From NCBI GenBank assembly GCA_964393575.1, contig CAYMUG010000010.1, forward strand, positions 1-22,597: a stretch of 22,597 nt of DNA. The letters are read 5' to 3'. The notes beneath the pieces are model-generated. The model was not told the DNA's origin. It saw only the letters and a program-made list of their open reading frames with translations, and searched no databases. This document shows positions 5,887-12,636 of this stretch, in pieces. This stretch comes from CAYMUG01 sp964393575 (GTDB lineage: Bacteria; Patescibacteriota; Minisyncoccia; Spechtbacterales; 2-12-FULL-38-22). Position 1 is the first letter of the stretch, and each line of letters begins with the position of its first letter. A program made the position numbers and the translations under genes.

Positions 5887-8337
5887 CTACACTGTTGCTA
5901 TAGAAGCAACTTTATCGGATTTCTGAAGATTCATTATTTTAACCCCTTGAGCTGCGCGGCTTAATTCAGATATATCTTTTAGAGCAATTCGTATCACCTG
6001 TCCTTTCTCGGAAACCACTATTAGCTCCTCTTCTTCTCTTATTATTCTGATGCTTACTATTCCCTCTGTCTTGGATGTGATTTTCATCGCTTTTACACCG
6101 GAACCCCCTCTTTTCTGTTGGTTAAACAGAGAGAGCGAAGTTTTTTTACCGTAACCATTCTTGGTTACAATAAGGAGATTATTTTTCTTGTCTTCGGGTT
6201 TTATAAGATCAGAGCCCACAACTTCATCATCCTTGAGGTTAATTCCGCGCACACCGGAAGCATTTCTTCCCATGCTGCGCACATCTTTTTCCGAAAACCT
6301 TATAGCATTTCCGTTTTTTGTTACAAGCATTATCTCATCATTTCCGCCGGAAACTCCCACCCAGTTTAGTGTATCTCCTTTATTGGTGCGTAGAGCTATC
6401 AGACCGCTTTTACGCACATTTTCAAAATCTTTCAGGGGGGTTTTCTTTATTATACCTTTTTTTGTAGCCATCACCAAAAAAGAGTTTTTCATCTCCTGGC
6501 CTTTGCGCAAAGGCACTATAGTCGTCACCCATTCCTCTTTATGAAGATCAAGAAAATTAACAAGTGCCTTACCCCGGCCTGTTCGGGTGCTTCCCGGTAA
6601 CTCATACGCAAATGTCTTAAATACTTTTCCGGTATTGGTAAAGAAAAGAAGTTCATCGTGTGTAGAGGCGGTGAGAAAGTGGTCTACAACGTCATCTCCG
6701 CGGGTTTCCATGCCTATAATACCTTTGCCTCCCCTGTGCTGCGCCTTATAACTTGAAGGTGGTACTCGTTTTATATAACCATCTTTAGTCATAGAAATAA
6801 TAGTATTCTCTTCCGGAATAAGATCTTCGGCTTTAAATTCGCCGGCACGGGAAGTGTAAACTTTTGTTCTTCTCTCGTCACCGAATTCTTTTTTAACCTC
6901 TTCCATTTCTTTTTTAATTAGTTCCCACATTTTCTTATCACTTTTAAGCAAAGCTTCCAGCTGCTTTATTAACTTTCTTTTTTCTTCAAGCTCGTCCTCT
7001 ACTTTTTTACGTTCCATATTTGCAAGGTTATGGAGCCGCATATCCAAAATTGCCGTAGTCTGTCTGTCAGTAAATTTAAATTGTTTTATAAGGTTGGCGT
7101 GAGCAGTTTGCCTGTTTTTTGAACGCTTAATTATTTCTATAACCTTATTTATATTATCAAGAGCTTTTTTAAGACCTTCCAGTATGTGTGCCCTATCTTT
7201 GGCTTGTTTTAAATCGTGTTTAGTCCTTCGGGTAACAGTATCAAATCTGTACAGAATGTACTGTTCAAGCACTTCTTTTAAATTCAACACCTGTGGTTGA
7301 AGTCCTTCCACCAAAGCTATCATATTAAGGTAAAATGTCTTTTGCAGTTCAGTAAACTTATACAATTTGTTGAGGGTTTTACGGGGCTGCGCATCTTTTT
7401 TTAACTCCACAACAATACGCAATCCTGTTCTGTCGCTCTCATCACGTACATCCCTTACCCCCGGAAGCTTATCTACCTGGACTAAGTTAGCTATTTTTTC
7501 TATTAGTGAAGATTTATTAACCTGATACGGAATTTCTGTAATTTCAATAACATGGCCCTTTTTTGAACCTGACTTTTCTTTTATTTCCGCTTTTCCTCGC
7601 GCAACGATTGGGCCTTTGCCCTGACCGTATGCCTCATGAATTGCCTTTTTACTATAAATATTGCCTCCTGTTGGAAAATCAGGCCCTTTTATATATTGGA
7701 GTAAGTCCTCCATCGTTGCGGATCTGTTGTCTATAAGATGTGTTGTGGCATCTATAACTTCAGAGATATTGTGCGGAGGAATGTTGGTCGCCATACCCAC
7801 AGCGATGCCCACAGTGCCGTTTACAAGAAGTTGAGGTATAGCTGCAGGAAGCGTCTCCGGCTCCTGTCGGGTTGCGTCATAATTGTCGCGCCAGTCCACT
7901 GTATCTTTCTGAATGTCTTCAAGCATAATACGGGTAATGGACTGCATTCGCGCCTCTGTGTAACGCATAGCAGCCGCCGCATCACCGTCGATAGAGCCGA
8001 AATTACCCTGTCCTTCTACTAAGGGGTAGCGCATACTAAAGTCCTGTGCGAGGCGCACCATTGCGTCATAAACCGCCGTATCTCCGTGCGGATGAAACTT
8101 ACCCAGAACTTCCCCCACAACAGCCGCGGATTTCCTAAACCGCGACCCCGGAGATAATCCCATTTCGTACATAGAGTACAAAATCCTTCTGTGTACGGGT
8201 TTCAATCCGTCACGAACATCCGGAAGAGCGCGCTGAACTATTACACTCATTGCGTAATCCAAATACGCTTCCTGCATTTCTGTTGTAAGCTGGCGTGCTT
8301 TTACGTTGCCTGTATTGTTATTTTTGTTATTTGCCAT
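5887..8337 (-). CDS. gyrA: DNA gyrase subunit A
   Basis: The 816-residue breakage-reunion subunit of a type IIA topoisomerase, which with GyrB introduces negative supercoils using ATP. The N-terminal winged-helix/tower core contains the active-site tyrosine in AAAMRYTEAR (Tyr126). The quinolone-resistance region reads HPHGDTAVYD (82-91): Thr stands where E. coli has Ser83, and the Asp equivalent to Asp87 is kept. The C-terminal pinwheel (about residues 495-816) carries a GyrA-box-like QHRGGKG near residue 530 and later blade repeats such as QQKRGGSG, which supports GyrA rather than ParC. Length is normal for the family. No consensus Shine-Dalgarno is well placed; GAGGA lies about 13 bases upstream of the ATG. 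gyrB is not in this window. Confidence 0.97.
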   Translation of the reverse strand: MANNKNNNTGNVKARQLTTEMQEAYLDYAMSVIVQRALPDVRDGLKPVHRRILYSMYEMGLSPGSRFRKSAAVVGEVLGKFHPHGDTAVYDAMVRLAQDFSMRYPLVEGQGNFGSIDGDAAAAMRYTEARMQSITRIMLEDIQKDTVDWRDNYDATRQEPETLPAAIPQLLVNGTVGIAVGMATNIPPHNISEVIDATTHLIDNRSATMEDLLQYIKGPDFPTGGNIYSKKAIHEAYGQGKGPIVARGKAEIKEKSGSKKGHVIEITEIPYQVNKSSLIEKIANLVQVDKLPGVRDVRDESDRTGLRIVVELKKDAQPRKTLNKLYKFTELQKTFYLNMIALVEGLQPQVLNLKEVLEQYILYRFDTVTRRTKHDLKQAKDRAHILEGLKKALDNINKVIEIIKRSKNRQTAHANLIKQFKFTDRQTTAILDMRLHNLANMERKKVEDELEEKRKLIKQLEALLKSDKKMWELIKKEMEEVKKEFGDERRTKVYTSRAGEFKAEDLIPEENTIISMTKDGYIKRVPPSSYKAQHRGGKGIIGMETRGDDVVDHFLTASTHDELLFFTNTGKVFKTFAYELPGSTRTGRGKALVNFLDLHKEEWVTTIVPLRKGQEMKNSFLVMATKKGIIKKTPLKDFENVRKSGLIALRTNKGDTLNWVGVSGGNDEIMLVTKNGNAIRFSEKDVRSMGRNASGVRGINLKDDEVVGSDLIKPEDKKNNLLIVTKNGYGKKTSLSLFNQQKRGGSGVKAMKITSKTEGIVSIRIIREEEELIVVSEKGQVIRIALKDISELSRAAQGVKIMNLQKSDKVASIATV

Positions 8338-8369
8338 ATAGTAAATATAATCCTCAGAGGCAGTACCTG

Positions 8370-8400
8370 CCCCGCACCTTCACTTGTTACAGGTGCGGGG
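8370..8400 (-). other. GC hairpin around a stop codon, upstream of gyrA
   Basis: CCCCGCACCT and AGGTGCGGGG form a perfect 10-bp stem with an 11-base loop. The TAA stop of the gene at 8387-8719 lies inside the loop. No T run follows on the minus strand, so it is not a standard terminator. The next bases offer a competing small hairpin (GGCAG-TAC-CTGCC, 8360-8372). Confidence 0.6.
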
Positions 8401-8719
8401 TGGATGTTGAATTATTTTCTTTCGTTGAGGTAGCATCTTCGGATGCGGGCAGAGTGGATGTAGTTGAAGTTCCGGTGTTACGCGTTTCTTCTTCTGTTGT
8501 GGTGTTACTTTTTGTATCTTCGTTTTTCTTTAAAATACTTTTAAATTCCGGTATATTTTCCAACCTTTGGTTCATTTCTTCTTTTTTTTCCTCAGGTAAA
8601 CTTACTTTTCCCAGCTCCGATAAAGAAGTTTTTACCTGAAATACATACAGTACCGCCAATCCCGCAAAAGCAATTCCTATAACCGAAAAAAATATAATTA
8701 TTCTTTTTTTATATGACAT
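8387..8719 (-). CDS. Small single-pass membrane protein with Ser/Thr-rich tail, unrecognised
   Basis: A 110-residue protein with a basic N-terminus (MSYKKR), one hydrophobic helix (about residues 7-26), a charged, probably helical middle (about 30-65, with LPEEKKEEMNQRLEN) and a low-complexity Ser/Thr/Glu/Asn tail. The tail suggests a flexible exposed linker; no catalytic motif or cysteine is seen. ATG at 8719 is preferred to an in-frame TTG 24 bases upstream, which lies within a GCGAAT inverted-repeat cluster. It sits 50 bases upstream of gyrA on the same strand, and its stop codon lies in a GC hairpin. Coding is supported by the helix and reading-frame composition, but I cannot assign a function. 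Confidence 0.72.
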   Translation of the reverse strand: MSYKKRIIIFFSVIGIAFAGLAVLYVFQVKTSLSELGKVSLPEEKKEEMNQRLENIPEFKSILKKNEDTKSNTTTEEETRNTGTSTTSTLPASEDATSTKENNSTSTPHL

Positions 8720-8768
8720 AATGCGAATACTGCGAATTCGCAATAATTAGTATACGGGATTCGCATTA
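8719..8768. repeat. GCGAAT inverted-repeat cluster
   Basis: TAATGCGAAT (8719-8728) and ATTCGCATTA (8759-8768) are exact inverted repeats flanking the palindrome TGCGAATTCGCA (8731-8742). A related word, ATTCGCAATAA, occurs at 5079-5089. Confidence 0.65.
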
Positions 8769-8775
8769 ACTCTCA

Positions 8776-9414
8776 TTAACTATTTAGCACAACCACATCC
8801 ATTCTCTCGTCGGGTAGATCTTTATTTTTAAAAGTGAATTTATCCTGAGTATCTTCTCCTTTATGGCCTATTTCATTAAGAAACTTGTCGACTCCGTCCA
8901 GCTGCAGATCAAGATTTTTTACTTTATAGTGCATAGGTATAACAACTCTCGGCTGCAGCTGGTTTACTATTTCTACCGCCCCATTAGCGTCCACAGTAAA
9001 TTTACCGCCTACCGGAACCATCAAAACGTCTATATCGCCCAGGGATTCTATTTGGTTTTCGTCAAGATTATTTTGCCCTATGTCTCCCATATGACAAAGC
9101 TTTACATCCTCCATTATCACCTTATAGACAGTGTTTAATCCTCTCTCATCTCCTTCCTTGGCATCATGAAAGGAAGGAATACCGTATACTCTAATACCCT
9201 GATACTCGTACTCTCCGGGGCCGTCTATTATAAAAGGATCGCCCTTTATTGCTTTTACATTATTATGATCATAATGGTCATGGGTCACCAAAACCATTTG
9301 TGCCTCCGTACGAGGCGGATTTAAGCCGATCTTTTTATCAAACGGATCAAAAACAGCGGTCTGTTTTCCGCTTTGTATTTTAAAACAGGATTGTCCGTGC
9401 CAAGTGATTATCAT
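8776..9414 (-). CDS. Metallo-beta-lactamase-fold hydrolase, UPF0173/Lactamase_B_3-like
   Basis: A 212-residue compact metallo-beta-lactamase-fold protein. The metal-binding motif is THDHYDHNN (residues 44-52: His45, His47, Asp49, His50). Further ligands are likely in PSFHDAK (about residue 83), CHMGDIG (about 107-113) and VIPMHYK (about 160-166). The length, the opening IITWHGQSCFKI and the lack of a beta-CASP insert fit the UPF0173/UlaG-like group, whose natural substrates are mostly unknown. A phosphodiester or lactone substrate is possible, and there are no partner genes to narrow this down. It is cytosolic, with no signal peptide. It is divergent from rpsA across a hairpin-rich gap. Confidence 0.9.
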   Translation of the reverse strand: MIITWHGQSCFKIQSGKQTAVFDPFDKKIGLNPPRTEAQMVLVTHDHYDHNNVKAIKGDPFIIDGPGEYEYQGIRVYGIPSFHDAKEGDERGLNTVYKVIMEDVKLCHMGDIGQNNLDENQIESLGDIDVLMVPVGGKFTVDANGAVEIVNQLQPRVVIPMHYKVKNLDLQLDGVDKFLNEIGHKGEDTQDKFTFKNKDLPDERMDVVVLNS

Positions 9415-9420
9415 ACAATA

Positions 9421-9603
9421 ATTTTGTTCGCCTTCGGCTCACAAAATACTATAACAATGACTATGACACAGCGCTCGCGCAGCGAGCGCATTAGTTATCG
9501 CGCCTGCCTGCCGGCAGGCGCGATAGTATTATGGTTATTGTCATTGTCATAGTGCGAGCGGAGTTCCGACGTTACGTCGGAACGGAGTCGGAACGGAGTG
9601 AGC
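9421..9603. repeat. Cluster of palindromes and dispersed repeats between two divergent genes
   Basis: Four structures in a row. TTTTGT/ACAAAA flanks a GCCGAAGGCGAAC word (9421-9446, read on the minus strand) that recurs at 14311-14337. GCGCTCGC/GCGAGCGC has a three-base loop (9471-9489). ATCGCGCCTGCC/GGCAGGCGCGAT is a 12-bp stem with a four-base loop (9497-9524). GTTCCGACGT/ACGTCGGAAC has a one-base loop (9563-9583). AATACTAT (9447-9454) also pairs with ATAGTATT (9523-9530). TCATTGTCATAGTG at 9541-9554 matches the repeat type at 5211-5270. No coding potential is evident. Confidence 0.75.
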
Positions 9604-9666
9604 TTAACTACTTTATTGTATCATTATTTAACCCGCGATTCAATGTACACGACCTTCTCAACGCAC

Positions 9667-9695
9667 TTGATAAAAAATAAACTATGTGGTAACTT
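9667..9695 (+). promoter_or_regulatory. Candidate rpsA promoter, near-leaderless
   Basis: TTGATA and TAACTT lie 17 bases apart, and TGG before the -10 resembles an extended -10 element. Only eight bases lie between the -10 and the ATG at 9704, so the message would be essentially leaderless. Confidence 0.5.
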
Positions 9696-9703
9696 GCTAC
9701 AGT

Positions 9704-10843
9704 ATGACAACTAAGGTGAATGAAAACAAAGTAAAATTAATGAAAGAGCTTGCCCAGAATCAAAAATCTCTTTTCCAGCTGCCTAAAGAGGGTGATGTCG
9801 TGGAAGGAACAGTGCTGGGCAAGGAAGGAGGTGTGCTATATATAGACCTCGGCTCAGTCGGCACCGGTGTTGTGTACGGAGTAGAGTTCTTTAAAGCGCA
9901 GGACATAATAAAAAACCTGAGTCCGGGCGATAAAGTAACAGGTAAGCTAACAGAGTTGGAAAACGAAGACGGCCACAGAGAAATATCTATTAAAGAAGCC
10001 GGGGAAGAAAAAAACTGGAAATTACTGGAAGAAAAAATGCATAATAAAGAACCAATTGATGTAGAGGTTACAGAAGCCAATAAAGGAGGGCTTATGGTCA
10101 AAGCGGGAGATTTAACCGGTTTTCTGCCGGTGAGTCATCTTACTCCCGAGCACTATCCCCGTGTTGAAGGCGGAGATAAAACAAAAATATTAAAAGAGTT
10201 GAATGAATTGGTAGGCAAAACTCTGCAGGTTCATGTGCTTGATATGGACCAAAAAGAAGAAAGGTTAATATTCTCCGAAAGAGAAGCTGAAAGTGAGGAG
10301 ATAGAAAAAGCCCTGGCTAAATACAACGTAGGAGACGTTGTGGAGGGCGAAATTACGGGAATTGTAGATTTCGGAGTATTTATAAAATTTGATCCTCTCA
10401 TTGAAGGCCTTATTCACGTTTCCGAACTTGACTGGTTTCTGGTACAGGACCCCCATGATATAGTTGAGGTCGGAGATAAGGTAAAAGCAAAAATTGTTGA
10501 TATAGATGATGATGGCAAGGTTTCACTTTCACTAAAACAGCTTAAAGAAAATCCATGGGAGGACATAGAAAAGAAGATTAAAAAAGGAGATAAAATAAAA
10601 GGAAGGGTTACAAAAATAAAGCCGTACGGTGCTTTGGTTAAAATAATCGAAGGTCCGTCTGAGGCAAAAAACATTCAGGATGGTGTACAGGCACTTCTGC
10701 ATGTAAGTGAGTTTTCCTCTTCAGAAGGTAAAAGCGGTGAAGAAAAAATGGCGGAACAACTTGAGGAAGGTGATGAATATGAATTTGAAGTAAAAGAAAT
10801 TGTACCTGAAGAATACAAAATTGCCCTAAAATTGCCCTCATAA
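9704..10843 (+). CDS. rpsA: 30S ribosomal protein S1 (four S1 domains)
   Basis: A 379-residue protein with four OB-fold S1 repeats: about residues 27-93 (GDVVEGTVLGKEGGVLYIDL), 103-190 (VEVTEANKGGLMVKAGDLTG), 205-275 (GDVVEGEITGIVDFGVFIKF, the best conserved) and 288-375 (GDKIKGRVTKIKPYGALVKI). S1 binds single-stranded mRNA on the 30S subunit and helps initiation on structured or Shine-Dalgarno-poor messages. E. coli S1 has six repeats; shorter forms are usual in other phyla. Repeat 4 is stretched by an insert (PSEAKNIQDG) before LLHVSEF. ATG at 9704 is chosen over GTG at 9686 because the promoter candidate's -10 box ends at 9695; ATG at 9740 is another possibility. No ribosome-binding site is visible. 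A terminator follows at 10873. Confidence 0.93.
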   Translation: MTTKVNENKVKLMKELAQNQKSLFQLPKEGDVVEGTVLGKEGGVLYIDLGSVGTGVVYGVEFFKAQDIIKNLSPGDKVTGKLTELENEDGHREISIKEAGEEKNWKLLEEKMHNKEPIDVEVTEANKGGLMVKAGDLTGFLPVSHLTPEHYPRVEGGDKTKILKELNELVGKTLQVHVLDMDQKEERLIFSEREAESEEIEKALAKYNVGDVVEGEITGIVDFGVFIKFDPLIEGLIHVSELDWFLVQDPHDIVEVGDKVKAKIVDIDDDGKVSLSLKQLKENPWEDIEKKIKKGDKIKGRVTKIKPYGALVKIIEGPSEAKNIQDGVQALLHVSEFSSSEGKSGEEKMAEQLEEGDEYEFEVKEIVPEEYKIALKLPS

Positions 10844-10872
10844 TCCTGTTGCTAACCCTTCTTCCTTTTTTT

Positions 10873-10898
10873 AAAATCCGCTTTTTGCGGTTTTTTTC
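10873..10898 (+). terminator. rpsA terminator
   Basis: AAAATCCGC and GCGGTTTTTTT form a short GC-cored hairpin with a long T run, 30 bases after the rpsA stop. Confidence 0.85.
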
Positions 10899-10926
10899 TT
10901 GCAAAATTTAATTTTTTAGTTATAAT
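10899..10926 (+). promoter_or_regulatory. Promoter of the RNase J-like gene
   Basis: TTGCAA and TATAAT lie 16 bases apart, directly after the rpsA terminator. The predicted start near 10933 gives a leader of about 118 bases. Confidence 0.78.
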
Positions 10927-10950
10927 TTATAAGATTTGAAAAGCCGGGAT

Positions 10951-11006
10951 TTATACCGCACAACGCACTACTTGCCCGCGTGTAAGCAGTGCATTGTGTG
11001 GGATAA
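10951..11006 (+). promoter_or_regulatory. Long leader stem-loop upstream of the RNase J-like gene
   Basis: Bases 10951-10975 pair with 10982-11006 around the loop CCGCGT. Nearly the whole length is paired, with only three mismatches (10955/11002, 10964/10993, 10970/10987) and one G-U pair. It lies wholly in the predicted 5' untranslated leader, 45 bases before the ATG. Confidence 0.75.
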
Positions 11007-11050
11007 TATCCACAAGTTCCTTAACTAAAAGAGAAAGAAAGGGTATAAGG

Positions 11051-12412
11051 ATGCCTGTTAACCTTGCCAAGGTAAAAAATGACGACCTTGTTTTTATCGC
11101 TTCCGGAGGACTCACCGAAGTGGGCAGTATGAATGACCTGAACCTTGTTTTTAACGGCAGAGTGTATAAGTTTGACGCAGGCCAGGCAATCCCGGGTGAA
11201 GGAGAAGAACTTTCTAAAACGCATTTTCCTGAAAATATATGGGTTCCCCGTAATTCTCTGGAGATGGCAAGCGTGGTTATTTCACACGGCCATTTGGACC
11301 ATATCGGCGGAATAAACTATGTCTTGAACTCAGTTATTCCACAAGGTAGCCGACCTTCGGTAATGTCGTCTTCTTATACAAAGCGCATTGCGAAGATGGT
11401 GAATAAATCCCAAGCCGAAGAAAAAAACTTACCTTCTTCTATGGACCTGCAAACAGACAATTACATTGAGTCCGTAACTGCCGGGCACACAAAGCGTGTG
11501 AATGATGCCGAAATTGAATTCTTTTCGGTGCCTCACAGTATTCCCGGATCTCTGGGATGTGTTGTTACAATTGCCGGAGTACGCATTGCGTACCTCGGTG
11601 ATGTAAAGTTAAACGGAGAAACTCCAACCACAACTCAACACTTCAAGAGAGAACTAATAGAAACAAACTGTGATTATCTTCTGCTTGATGCGACAGGAGC
11701 AGACAGAGAGGGGCAGGCGCCCCCGGAAGACGATGCTATTAGCGAAGTGTGTAATATAGTAGACAACCACACACGCGGCAGAGTTTTTGTAACGCTTTTC
11801 TCATCAAATACATACAGAACTAAGAAGATAATGGAGCACATTAATAAAAATCATCCCGGAAGACAGATTGTGGTTTCAGGAAAAAGCTTGTACAGACATC
11901 TGGAAGTTGCCGGCTTAAGAGCGGGGCGGGATTACGATGCATATTCCTGGCCTTTTGAGACCGAAATAAACGATGATGCCGTTATTTTTGTTACCGGAGC
12001 AAACGGAGAAGAAATGAGTACTATGGACAGGATGATGAATGGAAATGTCGGAAAACTCTTCCCTACTCCATATGATGCTGTGGTGTTTGCCGCAAGCACG
12101 GTACCTATTCCTGAAAACCAAGAGCGTGTAACAAAACTCCTTGATCGTCTGGAAACAACCGGGTGTACGGTTTATGCATCGCCTGATGTTTACAGTGAGG
12201 AGGCCGAAAACATAAATTTGCGTCTTCGCCCCTGTCATGCCTCCGGCCACGCGTTTCAGGAGGATATAAAAGAAATAGTTGATCTTACGGACCCTAAGTA
12301 CATTATTCCCGTGCATGCCGACCGCAAGAAAAGAGAATCTGTAGCTCATATTTTTGCAGATCAAAAAACCGTTCTTTTGCCTGACTCGCGAGAACCCCTC
12401 CTTCTTTCGTAA
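11051..12412 (+). CDS. RNase J-like metallo-beta-lactamase/beta-CASP ribonuclease
   Basis: A 453-residue protein whose order of motifs matches RNase J, the 5'-3' exo/endonuclease of mRNA decay and rRNA maturation in bacteria lacking RNase E. The metal site is SHGHLDHIGG (His79, His81, Asp83, His84), with VPHSIPGSLG and YLGDVK further on. The beta-CASP part includes LLLDATGADREG, FVTGANGEEMSTMDRM (compare TGSQGEPM in RNase J), AASTVPIPENQE and the late motif HASGHAFQEDIKEIVDL, followed by KYIIPVHADRKKR. It stops about 25 residues after that, so the C-terminal domain of typical RNase J (about 550 residues) is missing. ATG at 11051 is chosen over TTG at 10994: AAAGGG is seven bases upstream, and the TTG lies inside the leader hairpin. 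It has its own promoter and terminator. A diverged beta-CASP paralogue with another RNA substrate is the main alternative. Confidence 0.88.
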   Translation: MPVNLAKVKNDDLVFIASGGLTEVGSMNDLNLVFNGRVYKFDAGQAIPGEGEELSKTHFPENIWVPRNSLEMASVVISHGHLDHIGGINYVLNSVIPQGSRPSVMSSSYTKRIAKMVNKSQAEEKNLPSSMDLQTDNYIESVTAGHTKRVNDAEIEFFSVPHSIPGSLGCVVTIAGVRIAYLGDVKLNGETPTTTQHFKRELIETNCDYLLLDATGADREGQAPPEDDAISEVCNIVDNHTRGRVFVTLFSSNTYRTKKIMEHINKNHPGRQIVVSGKSLYRHLEVAGLRAGRDYDAYSWPFETEINDDAVIFVTGANGEEMSTMDRMMNGNVGKLFPTPYDAVVFAASTVPIPENQERVTKLLDRLETTGCTVYASPDVYSEEAENINLRLRPCHASGHAFQEDIKEIVDLTDPKYIIPVHADRKKRESVAHIFADQKTVLLPDSREPLLLS

Positions 12413-12428
12413 CTCACCAAATCTACCA

Positions 12429-12457
12429 TAAACCCCGTCCTCCCGACGGGGTTTATT
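12429..12457 (+). terminator. Terminator of the RNase J-like gene
   Basis: AAACCCCGTC and GACGGGGTTT form a perfect 10-bp stem with a five-base loop, 17 bases after the stop codon. Confidence 0.88.
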
Positions 12458-12521
12458 AACTAATACAACGGAGGCCTGACCCTGATTGCCGAAATCTTAT
12501 CAATCACCTAAAAGATATTTT

Positions 12522-12563
12522 ATTACCGATTACCGATTACCGATTACTGATTACTGATTACTG
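12522..12563. repeat. Six-copy heptamer tandem repeat
   Basis: Three copies of ATTACCG are followed by three copies of ATTACTG, with no interruption, ending eight bases before the -35 box of the next gene. The C-to-T change happens once, cleanly, in the middle. Confidence 0.9.
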
Positions 12564-12570
12564 ACTTTCA

Positions 12571-12598
12571 TTGACTTGCAAAAAAAATAATGTATAAT
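12571..12598 (+). promoter_or_regulatory. Promoter of the 12637 gene
   Basis: TTGACT and TATAAT lie 16 bases apart. The predicted start near 12605 gives a leader of about 32 bases ending in a strong AAGGAAGGAGGG ribosome-binding site. Confidence 0.8.
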
Positions 12599-12636
12599 AG
12601 GCGTACAAATTCCGGTCGTATAAGGAAGGAGGGATT

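Noticed and set aside
5887..8337. The topoisomerase subunit as ParC.
   Set aside because: A GyrA-box-like QHRGGKG and a full six-blade-sized C-terminal part favour GyrA.
9421..9603. The palindrome cluster as a replication origin.
   Set aside because: No DnaA-box series, no dnaA or dnaN neighbour and no AT-rich unwinding region organised around it.
11915..12364. A 149-codon minus-strand frame.
   Set aside because: Antisense to the RNase J-like gene, whose motifs run through this stretch.
12522..12563. The heptamer tandem repeat as a CRISPR array.
   Set aside because: The units are 7 bases and directly adjacent with no spacers, and no cas genes are present.
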